Shown piece by piece: positions 47,319 through 55,441 of a stretch of DNA of 64,000 bases (positions within the stretch are counted from its first letter, which is position 1; each line of letters opens with the position of its first letter). Source of the DNA: an uncultured beta proteobacterium (lineage in GTDB: Bacteria > Pseudomonadota > Gammaproteobacteria > Burkholderiales > Burkholderiaceae_E); the NCBI GenBank assembly GCA_903934295.1, contig CAIZNI010000056.1:186001-250000 (forward strand), in the 5' to 3' direction. Both the position numbers and the translations under genes were made by a program. The notes beneath the pieces were generated by a model. It was not told the DNA's origin. It saw only the letters and a list, made by a program, of their open reading frames with translations, and made no database searches.

Positions 47319-48188
47319 GTGACCGATCCGATTCTTTCTTCCGAGGACAGCGGCATCCTGTATGCGGTCGACGCGCATGTCGCGCAGATCACCTTCAATC
47401 GCCCCGACAAGCTCAACGCCCTGACGCCCGCGATGCTCGGCGCCTTCTTCCAGAAGGTCGACGCGGCCGCCGCCGACCCGCAGGTGCGGGTGATCGTCAT
47501 CACCGGCGCGGGCCGGGGCTTTTCCGCCGGGCTGGACCTGAGCGTGATCGGCACCGCCAAACCCGGTCCGGGCGGCTCGGCGCGGGTCGACCCCACGCCC
47601 ACCGACGGCCTGGTGCGGCAATGGGGCGATGACGTCGGCCCGGGTCTGCAACGATTCTTCAGCAACGGGTGGAACGGCCTGATCACCTCGCGCAAGCCGA
47701 CGATCGCGGCGGTCAACGGCGCGGCCTTCGGCTGGGGCTTCATCCTGTCCCTGCATTGCGACATCCGTTTCGCGGCCCGCTCGGCGCTCTTCAACGCGAC
47801 CTTCGCCCGACTCGGCGTGCCGGCGGAAAAAGGCATCGGCTGGCTGCTCACGCGGCTGATCGGCACGGCCCGGGCGGCCGACCTGCTCTACACCGCGCGC
47901 CGCTTCGACGGCGTCGAGGCCGAGCGGCTGGGGCTGGTGAACGCGGTGCTCGATGACGACCAGCTCCTGCCCCATGCGCTCGCCTATGCCCGCACGATCG
48001 CGACCCAGGCGGCGCCGCGCTCGCTGGCGGCGATGAAGGCGCAGATCTGGACGGCGATCGACGACAGCTACGATGAGGCCTTCGCCGCGGCGAACCTCGA
48101 GCAGGACCGGGCGGTCGCGACCCAGGACTTCCGCGAGGCCCTGAGCAGTTACAAGGAAAAGCGCCTCCCGGTGTTCAAGGGTGCCTAG
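47319..48188 (+). CDS. Enoyl-CoA hydratase/isomerase family protein
   Basis: A 289-residue crotonase-fold enzyme. The oxyanion-hole loops are G-F-S-A-G-L-D-L and N-G-A-A-F-G-W-G-F. The active-site region reads F-N-A-T-F-A-R-L-G-V-P-A-E-K-G. The first catalytic Glu is not at the usual place (F-A-R-L-G instead of F-x-E-x-x-x-G), so hydratase activity may be lost in favour of isomerase or another crotonase reaction. It begins at GTG with AGGAG 10 nt upstream. Same direction as yghU, 98 bp away. Confidence 0.85.
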   Translation: MTDPILSSEDSGILYAVDAHVAQITFNRPDKLNALTPAMLGAFFQKVDAAAADPQVRVIVITGAGRGFSAGLDLSVIGTAKPGPGGSARVDPTPTDGLVRQWGDDVGPGLQRFFSNGWNGLITSRKPTIAAVNGAAFGWGFILSLHCDIRFAARSALFNATFARLGVPAEKGIGWLLTRLIGTARAADLLYTARRFDGVEAERLGLVNAVLDDDQLLPHALAYARTIATQAAPRSLAAMKAQIWTAIDDSYDEAFAAANLEQDRAVATQDFREALSSYKEKRLPVFKGA

Positions 48189-48286
48189 ACCGACCGCTCG
48201 CCGCCATCGCTGATCCTGCGATCCCGATGGCCTGATCTCGATTGCCCGATTTCCACACCCTGATCGTTGCCTGGAGCTACCGATAA

Positions 48287-49156
48287 ATGACCGACGCGAC
48301 CTACACGCCTGCCAAGATCTGGACCTGGAACAAGGAGAACGGCGGTCGTTTCGCCAACATCAATCGTCCGATCGCCGGACCGACCCATGAGAAGGAACTG
48401 CCGGTCGGCAAGCACCCGTTCCAGCTCTACTCGCTGGCCACGCCCAACGGGGTGAAGGTCACGGTGATGCTCGAGGAACTGCTGGCCCTGGGGCATCAGG
48501 GCGCCGAATACGACGCGTGGCTGATCCGCATCAACGAAGGCCAGCAGTTCGGCAGCGGCTTCGTCGATGCCAATCCCAACTCCAAGATCCCGGCGCTGAT
48601 CGATCGCAGCGGACCGGTGCCGATCCGGGTGTTCGAGTCGGGGGCGATCCTGCTGCACCTGGCCGAGAAGTTCGGGGTCTTCCTGCCGACCGATCCGGCG
48701 GGTCGCGCCGAGTGCCTGTCGTGGCTGTTCTGGCAGATGGGCAGCGCGCCCTACCTGGGCGGCGGCTTCGGCCATTTCTACGCTTATGCGCCGACCAAGA
48801 TCGAATACGCGATCGACCGCTTCGCGATGGAGGTCAAGCGCCAGCTCGATGTGCTCGATCGCCACCTGGCCGACCGCGAATACATGGCGGGCGCCGACTA
48901 CACCATCGCCGACATGGCCATCTGGCCCTGGTATGGCGCACTCGCCAAGGGCCTGATCTACGGGGCGGGCGAGTTTCTCCAGGTCCAGGAATACCGCCAT
49001 GTGCAGCGCTGGACCGACCTGATCGCCCAGCGCCCGGCGGTCAAGCGCGGGCGGATGGTCAACCGGGTCATGGGCGATCCGGCCAGCCAGCTGCACGAGC
49101 GCCATGATGCGGGCGACTTCGACACCAATACGCAGGACAAGATCGCGCCGGCTTGA
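48287..49156 (+). CDS. yghU: YghU-type glutathione transferase / disulfide-bond reductase
   Basis: A 289-residue Nu-class GST. The family's N-terminal extension (Y-T-P-A-K-I-W-T-W-N-K-E-N-G-G-R-F) precedes the thioredoxin-like domain with Q-L-Y-S-L-A-T-P-N-G-V-K-V. The glutathione site motif N-P-N-S-K-I-P-A-L-I and F-E-S-G-A-I-L-L-H-L-A-E-K are also present. YghU binds two glutathione molecules and reduces disulfide substrates. The stop codon falls in a small hairpin shared with the convergent gene 8 bp away. Confidence 0.93.
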   Translation: MTDATYTPAKIWTWNKENGGRFANINRPIAGPTHEKELPVGKHPFQLYSLATPNGVKVTVMLEELLALGHQGAEYDAWLIRINEGQQFGSGFVDANPNSKIPALIDRSGPVPIRVFESGAILLHLAEKFGVFLPTDPAGRAECLSWLFWQMGSAPYLGGGFGHFYAYAPTKIEYAIDRFAMEVKRQLDVLDRHLADREYMAGADYTIADMAIWPWYGALAKGLIYGAGEFLQVQEYRHVQRWTDLIAQRPAVKRGRMVNRVMGDPASQLHERHDAGDFDTNTQDKIAPA

Positions 49157-49168
49157 ACGTTTGTTCAA
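49153..49168. terminator. Small hairpin holding both convergent stop codons
   Basis: TTGAAC (49153-49158), loop GTTT, GTTCAA (49163-49168). The left arm contains the yghU TGA stop and the right arm the minus-strand stop of the methyltransferase-HNH gene. Flanking GGC and GCC can extend the stem with one bulged base. Its symmetry would serve both strands; strength looks modest. Confidence 0.45.
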
Positions 49169-50934
49169 CGCCCCGGCAAGCCGTCCCACTGTGCGATCTG
49201 CTGGTTGAAGCGCAAGCGCATCCGCTGCAGGCGCATGGCGCCGAACACATCGTCCAGTGCGATCGCCTGGCCCTCGCCGGGCAGCCCTGGAAGGCTTGCC
49301 CGTGCTTCTTCTGCGAATCGCGGTGGGCTCATCGGGTCAGTGGCGCTGTGATAAGCGTCGCGCCACCAGCCGTTGATCCGCTCGCGTGAGGCCAGCATCA
49401 GCCGGTCGGACGGTACCCGGTCTCGCTTGTGGTGACGGTTCACATCGCGGTGCGCCGGCATCAGATTCCACAGCGCATCGCAGGGCCAGGCAGCCCAGGG
49501 AAAGCAGTGGTCGATGTCCAGCGTGCCAGGGTTGAGCCGGCGACCGGTCCAGACGCAGTACAGCGGCGACTGATCGATCATCGCGAGCGCCCGCTCGCGG
49601 ATCCTGCGGGCGTCTCGATCCGGATCGTTCCAGGTCATCGCACAGGCCATTGCGCCTTCTGCGAGCGCGCGGCCCTGGCTGCGCGCGTAGACCCGCATCA
49701 GCCGACCCCATTCGGCGATCAGCGCGGGCTCGATCCAGACGTCATGGCGCGACAGACATTGCCACAGGCTCGTCGGGACCCGGAGTTCACCGAATGACCA
49801 CAGAGCGGCGTTGTCGAGCGTCCAGGCGCCAGCGGGACGGCGGCGCATCCCTGGCCGTGCTGCCTCGAAGATCGGCGCGCCGTCGGGAAAGGTGCTGTAA
49901 CGGACCGGCATCCTTGTGATGGTGTCGCAGGCATCGCGCAAGGCCGCATGCAAATCGGCGGCTGTGTGGGCATCGAAGACCGATCCCACCCGCAGATCGA
50001 GCGGTGACAGATGACGTGTGCGCAGATAGCCTTCGCCCACGAAACCGAGCCGTTCCAGGCCGCGATTGTCTGGCGATTGCGGCAGGTCTGCATCCAGCAA
50101 CGGGCGAAACAGCCGCAGCCAGTAAAGCCCCACCAGGCCCAGTGGCAGGGCCACCCGTTCATCGCCGGCGGGTACCGCAACCCCGGTAGCGCCGTCGGCG
50201 ATGCGGCACAGCACTCGCAGCAGCGCGAGTTTGTAGGTCGACGATTTTGCGTCGTTGACGATCAGGTGCCGCAGTAACGGCATCGCACCCGTGCCGTCGT
50301 CCGGCAGTCGCACCAGCGCGCTGGCCCAGGTCACCTGACTGCGTCCCAGACTGTCTTCGCCGATGGCGTCGTGCTCCACCTGGGCGCCGTGCCGTAAGGC
50401 CAGGCGATCGATTTCCTGGACCGATACGTCGAACATTCCCCGGTCGTGTTCGTCGGGCCCCTGTCGCAGCGAGAGGGCCAGCAATCCGCCCGGTCGCAGC
50501 AGGGTGACGAGCTTTCGGAAGGCCCGCTCCCGATCGGCGGGCGGGACATGCATCCACACCGCGCTCACCAGGATCACATCAAAGCCGGTGCCCAGGCGGT
50601 GACAGGCGTCGAGACCGGGCAACCGATCGTCGATCCAGCGGATTCGAGGCGACGGGTGCAGGCGCATCGCCGTCTCCCGCATCGCGGCGGACGGCTCTAC
50701 CGCTACCACCTCATCGCCACGCGCGGCGAACCAGGCTGCGTCGCGCCCGCTGCCTGCGCCCACGTCCAGCACGAGCGCCGGTGCGCGGGGGAGCCGTTCG
50801 GCCAGCCAGGCGTGAACCTGTTCGAATGCGATCGATTCATAGCGCGCCACCACGTCCGACGCATGTTGCTGGTACCAGGCGATCGCGCTGCTCAAGGAGG
50901 CCTCGTCATTGGCGCGATCGGTGCGGCAAGGCAA
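49165..50934 (-). CDS. SAM-dependent methyltransferase fused to an HNH nuclease domain
   Basis: A 589-residue two-enzyme fusion. Residues 56-65 (L-D-V-G-A-G-S-G-R-D) are class I methyltransferase motif I, with the ribose-binding acid E80 and a motif IV-like V-S-A-V-W-M-H-V. After a central alpha-helical region (about 230-440), an HNH module runs from about 459. It has C-V-W-T-G-R-R-L, the D-I-D-H catalytic motif (H476), W-N-L-M-P (N490) and V-N-R-H-H-K-R-D (499-505). The frame has no break. The start is uncertain: a TTG at 50934 has an AGGCGG overlapping the cupin stop, and another TTG at 50895 has GAGG upstream. Local G+C is lower than the surroundings (34 of 60 bases at 50221-50280). Function unknown; defence or RNA/DNA modification is possible. 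Confidence 0.8.
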   Translation of the reverse strand: MPCRTDRANDEASLSSAIAWYQQHASDVVARYESIAFEQVHAWLAERLPRAPALVLDVGAGSGRDAAWFAARGDEVVAVEPSAAMRETAMRLHPSPRIRWIDDRLPGLDACHRLGTGFDVILVSAVWMHVPPADRERAFRKLVTLLRPGGLLALSLRQGPDEHDRGMFDVSVQEIDRLALRHGAQVEHDAIGEDSLGRSQVTWASALVRLPDDGTGAMPLLRHLIVNDAKSSTYKLALLRVLCRIADGATGVAVPAGDERVALPLGLVGLYWLRLFRPLLDADLPQSPDNRGLERLGFVGEGYLRTRHLSPLDLRVGSVFDAHTAADLHAALRDACDTITRMPVRYSTFPDGAPIFEAARPGMRRRPAGAWTLDNAALWSFGELRVPTSLWQCLSRHDVWIEPALIAEWGRLMRVYARSQGRALAEGAMACAMTWNDPDRDARRIRERALAMIDQSPLYCVWTGRRLNPGTLDIDHCFPWAAWPCDALWNLMPAHRDVNRHHKRDRVPSDRLMLASRERINGWWRDAYHSATDPMSPPRFAEEARASLPGLPGEGQAIALDDVFGAMRLQRMRLRFNQQIAQWDGLPGR

Positions 50935-50938
50935 CCGC

Positions 50939-51376
50939 CTAACCGATGATCGTCTGCCCGTAGCTGGCCGCCAGCGCGGTCAGCCCGGCGCGGTCGGGGC
51001 TCTCCCAGGTGATCCCCTGGTCGAAGTGGGTGAACATGGCCGACGCCTTGCCGGTGGAGGTGATCGCGAGGATCTCGCCGCCGCCCTTGCCGAAGCGGAA
51101 CCAGTGGGTCGATCCGCCGGGCACGTGAATCAGGGTGCCGGGCAGCGCCACCGTCTCGACCTGGTCGATGCCGCAGTGCAGTTCGCCCTTGAGCACATAG
51201 AAGGTCTCGTCCCAGGGGTGGAAATGCGGTCCGGGGCCCTTGCCCTCTTCGCCGCTCTGGTGGAAGAACTCGGTGCCGCCGGTGTCGGCCTGCGACCCCA
51301 GCACGACGATCTGGAATCCGCCGACATGCAGCGGCGCGGCGTGGTCTTCGGGCGCGACGATCAGGGCTCGGGGCAT
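50939..51376 (-). CDS. Single-domain cupin protein
   Basis: A 145-residue beta-barrel cupin. Cupin motif 1 is G-P-G-P-H-F-H-P-W-D-E-T-F-Y-V-L-K-G-E-L, with the metal ligands H-x-H and E. Motif 2 is P-G-T-L-I-H-V-P-G-G-S-T-H-W-F. AAGGA 6 nt before the ATG at 51376 sets the start. It lies between an acyl-CoA ligase (25 bp) and the methyltransferase-HNH gene (4 bp), all on the minus strand. Metal-dependent dioxygenase, isomerase or a ligand-binding role are all possible. Confidence 0.88.
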   Translation of the reverse strand: MPRALIVAPEDHAAPLHVGGFQIVVLGSQADTGGTEFFHQSGEEGKGPGPHFHPWDETFYVLKGELHCGIDQVETVALPGTLIHVPGGSTHWFRFGKGGGEILAITSTGKASAMFTHFDQGITWESPDRAGLTALAASYGQTIIG

Positions 51377-51401
51377 GGCTTTTCCTTCTGGGGAATGGCG
51401 A

Positions 51402-53309
51402 TCAGGACCAGACGATCTCATGCCGGATGACGAACGGGTCGAGCCGCTCGCGGATGGCGGCCGCCACCGCCTCGCGCGCCGCGGGCGCGACCTCGCGAAC
51501 CGTCACCGTCGCCAGGCTGCCGTGCGTGCCGTGCGCGCCCACGTCGACCGCGACGCCCAGGCCCTGTTCGGCCAGCGCAGCCAGGGCCTGCGTGAAGACC
51601 CGGCGGGCCGCGTCCCAGCGCAACTGCGGCTTGAAGACCTTGCCCACGCCGGTCAGCGGCATCGGGTCGATGAGGACGATCGCGACCGGGACGGCGGCCC
51701 GCTCCGGCGTGCGTTCGCGCACCCACTGCTCGAGTTCGCCAGCCGCCACCGTCGCGCCCGGCTTGAGCTGCACATAGGCCAGCGGCAGTTCGCCGGCATA
51801 GGCGTCGGGCTGTCCGACCAGGGCGGCCAGTCCGACCGCCGGGTGCTGGAAGAACACGTCCTCGATCGGCGTCGGGTCGATGTTGTGCCCGCCTCGGATG
51901 ATCAGGTCCTTGGCGCGACCGGTGATCCAGAGGTAGCCGTCCTCGTCGAGCCGGCCGAGGTCGCCCGAGTTCACCCAGCCGGGCTCCACGAAGGCGCCCC
52001 GGTTGTGGATCTCGTTGAGGTAGCCGTCGAAGACGCCGGGGCCGGCCATCGCGACCACCCCGATTTCGTTGACGGCGCAGTCGCCCAGATACCGGCCATC
52101 GGCATCGATGCGCACGATCCGCACCCGGCTGTACGGGACCGGGTGGCCGACCGAGCCCAGCCGTATCGGCCGCTCTGGATACGACAGGGTGTGCACGCTC
52201 GAGGTCTCGGTCATGCCGTAGACCTCGATCACCGGCGTGCCGAGTTCGCGCGCCAGGGCGCCGGCGACGGCCACCGGAATCGCCGATCCGCCGCCGGCGC
52301 AGTACTTCAGGCTCGACCGGTCGGCCGAACCGGCCGGCACGCTCAGCGAGGCGGCGAGGATGGTGGGCACGCTGCTGAGCATCTCGGGCCGGAAGCGATC
52401 GACCAGTTGCCAGAGGTTCTTCAGCGCGTTCGGGTTGCGCCAGCCGGCCGGTGACAGCACCACCAGGCAGTTGCCGCCGGCCAGCGCGCTCAGGGCCTGG
52501 CTGAGCGAGCCGCCGACATGAAACAGCGGCATGCCGTAGAGCAGGTGGCGGCCTGCGGCGGATTTCAGGACGAGGTTGCACGCCCAGGCCTGGTAGACCT
52601 GGTTGGCGTGGGTGTGGCGCACCAGCTTCGGGGTGCCGGTGGTGCCGCCGGTGTGGAAATAGGCGGCGACATCGCCGGCGCCGATCTGGCGCCCGCTCAC
52701 CAGCCGGTCGGCGGGCTGGCGGTCGATGAGCGCCTCGTAGCGCAGGATGCCCGGGGTCTCGTCGGCCGGTCCGCCGATCCGGACGATGGCCTTCAGGTGC
52801 TTGAGCTCGCCGCGCACCTTCATCACCTTTTCCCAGATGTCGCTGCCCGGCGTCGGCCCGAGGGTGACCAGCACGCGGGTGCCTGCGGCTTCCAGGATTT
52901 CCGCGATCTGGTGCGGCTCGAGCAGCGGGTTCACCGGGTTCGCGATGCCGGTCGCTTCGGCGCCGAACAGCACGAAGAAACTCTGGGGCAGCAGCGGCAG
53001 CAGGAAGCTCACCACATCGCCCGGGCCGACGCCCAGCGAGTGGAACAGGTTGGCCGTCTGGGTGACCCGCGCGATGAACTGCCCATGGCTGATCTCGACC
53101 GGCGTGTCGGCGGGGTCGGCGTTCGGCAGGAAACGGATGGCGGGCGCGTCCGGATTGTTCGCGGCGCCCAGCCGGATCGCCTCGAAGGTGCTGGCGGCGG
53201 CGATGCGCTCGGCGTAGGGCACCGCTTCGAAGGCGTCGATGTCGGCCGCGCCGGCGAAGGTCGGGTATTGCTCCCCGATAAAGCGGTCCAGCAGGTGGGC
53301 TCGAGGCAT
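51402..53309 (-). CDS. AMP-forming acyl-CoA synthetase
   Basis: A 635-residue ANL ligase. The phosphate loop is F-H-T-G-G-T-T-G-T-P-K-L. The adenylate motif is V-Y-G-M-T-E-T-S-S. The hinge is S-G-D-L-G-R-L-D-E-D-G-Y followed by G-R-A-K-D-L-I-I-R-G-G-H-N-I. The C-terminal lysine lies in G-V-G-K-V-F-K-P. A C-terminal tail of about 80 residues, longer than usual, follows the lysine. GGGAGA stands 8 nt before ATG. It is divergent from the selenoprotein gene set across 162 bp and may act on the same substrate family. Confidence 0.9.
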   Translation of the reverse strand: MPRAHLLDRFIGEQYPTFAGAADIDAFEAVPYAERIAAASTFEAIRLGAANNPDAPAIRFLPNADPADTPVEISHGQFIARVTQTANLFHSLGVGPGDVVSFLLPLLPQSFFVLFGAEATGIANPVNPLLEPHQIAEILEAAGTRVLVTLGPTPGSDIWEKVMKVRGELKHLKAIVRIGGPADETPGILRYEALIDRQPADRLVSGRQIGAGDVAAYFHTGGTTGTPKLVRHTHANQVYQAWACNLVLKSAAGRHLLYGMPLFHVGGSLSQALSALAGGNCLVVLSPAGWRNPNALKNLWQLVDRFRPEMLSSVPTILAASLSVPAGSADRSSLKYCAGGGSAIPVAVAGALARELGTPVIEVYGMTETSSVHTLSYPERPIRLGSVGHPVPYSRVRIVRIDADGRYLGDCAVNEIGVVAMAGPGVFDGYLNEIHNRGAFVEPGWVNSGDLGRLDEDGYLWITGRAKDLIIRGGHNIDPTPIEDVFFQHPAVGLAALVGQPDAYAGELPLAYVQLKPGATVAAGELEQWVRERTPERAAVPVAIVLIDPMPLTGVGKVFKPQLRWDAARRVFTQALAALAEQGLGVAVDVGAHGTHGSLATVTVREVAPAAREAVAAAIRERLDPFVIRHEIVWS

Positions 53310-53471
53310 GGTCGGTGTCTCCCGGGTCGGTTCGCGTCCGATACTAGGACAAATGAACCGGCGCGGCGACTGCGCAGCGCGACGAATGGCACGGGGCGCC
53401 CCTTGCCGGCGCTAGACTGAGAGCCAGCGATCCCGGCGCCGGCGGGACGCGATTTTTTCATGGGAGACCGC

Positions 53472-54923
53472 ATGTCCGTACCCGAGGTGACCTTGCCCGC
53501 CGATGGCCTGATCGCGGTCGTCAAGCGCGATTGCCCCACCTGCGAGCTCACCGCGTCGGTGCTGGCCGAGCTGGCCGCGCGCGGTCCGCTCACCGTGTTC
53601 ACCCAGGACGACCCCGCGTTTCCCGAATCGATCGCCTCGCGCATCGACGACACCGGCCTGGCCGCCTCGCATCGGCTGGGCATCGAGATCGTGCCGACCC
53701 TGATCCGCCGTTCGAACGGGCAGGAGACCGCGCGGACCTACGGCTGGGACCGCACCGAATGGGAGCGGGTGAGCGGTGTCACGTCGATCGGCGCGGGTCT
53801 GCCCGCCCTGCGGCCCGGTTGCGGCGCGCTCAATGTCGAGCCCGGCATCCTGGAAGACCTGCTGATCCGCTTCGATGAGACCGGCCTGAGCGCGCGCCGC
53901 GTCGAGTTCGGCGAGGACGAGGACGAGATCGAGGCCATCTACGAGCGGGGCTGGACCGACGGCCTGCCGGTGGTGCCGCCCACCCAGAAACGGGTGCTGC
54001 GCATGCTCGCCGGCACCACCCGCGATCCCAAGGAGGTGCTGGGCCTGTGCCCGCCGAACCTGGCTGAGCTGACGGTGGAAAAGGTCGCCATCAATGCGGT
54101 GATGGCCGGTTGCAAGCCCGACTACCTGCCGGTGGTGCTGGCCGCGGTCGAGGCCGCGCTCGACCCGGCCTTCTCCCTGCACGGCGTGCTGGCCACCACC
54201 ATGTTTGTCGGCCCGGTGGTGATCGTGAACGGGCCGGTGCGCCGGCAGATTTCGATGAACGCCCGCGGCAATGCGCTGGGCCAGGGCAACCGGGCCAATG
54301 CCACCATCGGCCGCGCCCTGCAGCTGATCGTGCGCAACGTCGGCGGCGGTCGCCCCCAGGAGGTCGATCGCGCCACGCTGGGCAATCCGGGCAAGTACAC
54401 CTACTGCTTCGCCGAGGACGAGGAGGGCTCGTCCTGGGAACCGCTGGCCAGCGATTTCGGCGTGGCGCGCGGCGTCTCGGCGGTCACGGTGTTCGCCGGC
54501 TTCGGTCTGCAGGGCGTCGTCGACCAGAAGTCGCGCACGCCGGAAAGCCTGGCGCACAGCATGGCCGAATCGCTCAAGGCGATCCACAATGTCAAGCTGG
54601 CGCCGTCGTGCGACGCGCTGCTGGTCGTCTGCCCCGAGCACGAGCGCACCTTCCGGGCGGCGGGCTGGAGCAAGGCGCGCCTGCTGGAGGAACTGTCCCG
54701 CCTGTGCGAGATTCCCGGCGAACAGCTCGTCCGGGGCGCCCGGGGAATCGACGAGGGCTACGGCCCCGCGGTGCTGGGCAGCACCCGCAACAAGTTTCGC
54801 CCGGGTGGACTGTTCATCGTCCGCGCGGGAGGCAGTGCCGGAATGTTCTCCGGCATCATCGCCGGCTGGTCGTCGGGAGGCGCCGCCGGATCTCTACCGG
54901 TTACCAGGGAGGTGAAATCATGA
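53472..54923 (+). CDS. Thioredoxin-like N-terminal domain fused to a conserved domain; partner of the UGSC protein
   Basis: A 483-residue protein. Residues 12-100 look like a thioredoxin fold with a C21-P-T-C24 redox motif and a cis-Pro segment in I-V-P-T-L-I. The rest (about 140-480) is one conserved domain that begins W-T-D-G-L-P-V-V-P-P-T and contains several cysteines (L-C-P-P-N, A-G-C-K-P, P-S-C-D, R-L-C-E). I know this domain only as uncharacterised. I start at the second ATG (53472), with GGGAG 5 nt upstream, rather than 53460. The stop overlaps the UGSC start as ATGA (54920-54923), so the two proteins are probably made together and may exchange electrons. Confidence 0.75.
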   Translation: MSVPEVTLPADGLIAVVKRDCPTCELTASVLAELAARGPLTVFTQDDPAFPESIASRIDDTGLAASHRLGIEIVPTLIRRSNGQETARTYGWDRTEWERVSGVTSIGAGLPALRPGCGALNVEPGILEDLLIRFDETGLSARRVEFGEDEDEIEAIYERGWTDGLPVVPPTQKRVLRMLAGTTRDPKEVLGLCPPNLAELTVEKVAINAVMAGCKPDYLPVVLAAVEAALDPAFSLHGVLATTMFVGPVVIVNGPVRRQISMNARGNALGQGNRANATIGRALQLIVRNVGGGRPQEVDRATLGNPGKYTYCFAEDEEGSSWEPLASDFGVARGVSAVTVFAGFGLQGVVDQKSRTPESLAHSMAESLKAIHNVKLAPSCDALLVVCPEHERTFRAAGWSKARLLEELSRLCEIPGEQLVRGARGIDEGYGPAVLGSTRNKFRPGGLFIVRAGGSAGMFSGIIAGWSSGGAAGSLPVTREVKS

Positions 54924-55441
54924 GTGTCGTCATGGATCCGACGTCGGAGCAGAGTCCGTCGTCGCGTGAGAGGCTGGTCCGTCCGGACCGGCTCGAGGGG
55001 CTGACCGTGGGCCTGCTCGACATTTCCAAACCGCGCGGGGATGTGTTCCTCGACCGGCTCGATGCGCTGCTCACCGGGCGTGGCATCGCGGTCAGGCGCT
55101 ACATGAAGCCGACCGTCGCCAAGCCGGCGCCGCTGCCGCTGCGTCAGCAGATGATCGGCGAAGTCGATGTGGTGATCGAAGGCCTGGCTGACTGAGGCTC
55201 CTGCACGTCGTGCTGTACGCATGACCTCGCAGATCTCGAAGCCAATGGCATTGCCTCTGTCGGCGTGGCCACCACCGAATTCATCGATGCGGCGGCGGCC
55301 CAGTCACGGGCGCTGGGCACCGATCCGGCCTATGTGTTCGTCCCGCATCCGGTCCAGGACCGGACCGACGACGAACTGCGCCGGATGGCCGACGATCACT
55401 TCGAGGCGATCCTCGCCTTGCTGGTGAAGAAGGCCGGATGA
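54920..55441 (+). CDS. UGSC-family selenoprotein with in-frame TGA (Sec92)
   Basis: A naive reading stops at TGA (55193-55195) after 91 residues. The same frame continues without interruption to TGA at 55439-55441, giving 173 residues. The junction reads E-G-L-A-D-U-G-S-C-T-S-C-C, the U/C-G-S-C motif that names this family, which is known to occur in Sec and Cys forms. Sec92 and Cys95 form a thioredoxin-style U-x-x-C pair, with Cys98 and Cys99 close by. The N-terminal half (G-L-T-V-G-L-L-D-I-S-K-P-R-G-D-V-F-L-D) and the half after the TGA (P-A-Y-V-F-V-P-H-P) both look like the family. The true stop overlaps the hydrolase start as ATGA, and the start overlaps the upstream gene in the same way. 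Reductase function is inferred; SelA-D must be encoded elsewhere. Confidence 0.88.
55196..55243 (+). promoter_or_regulatory. Candidate bacterial SECIS element
   Basis: Directly after the UGA the mRNA can fold as an interrupted stem: 55196-55199 with 55240-55243 (GGCU/AGCC), 55201-55204 with 55229-55232 (CUGC/GCAG), and an upper stem 55206-55208 with 55217-55219 (CGU/ACG). The 8-nt apical loop CGUGCUGU sits 14-21 nt past the UGA. A short hairpin with a G/U-rich loop about this far from the UGA is what SelB recognises in E. coli fdhF. The upper stem is short and other folds are possible (55203-55213). Confidence 0.5.

Noticed and set aside
49165-50934. Two separate genes (methyltransferase and HNH nuclease)
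   Set aside because: The frame is continuous for 589 codons with no internal start having a convincing ribosome-binding site at the domain boundary.
54920-55195. A complete 91-residue protein or a pseudogene ended by nonsense mutation
   Set aside because: The codons right after the TGA give G-S-C, the frame stays open for 81 codons with family-like sequence, and the true stop overlaps the next start. A selenocysteine codon explains all of this better.
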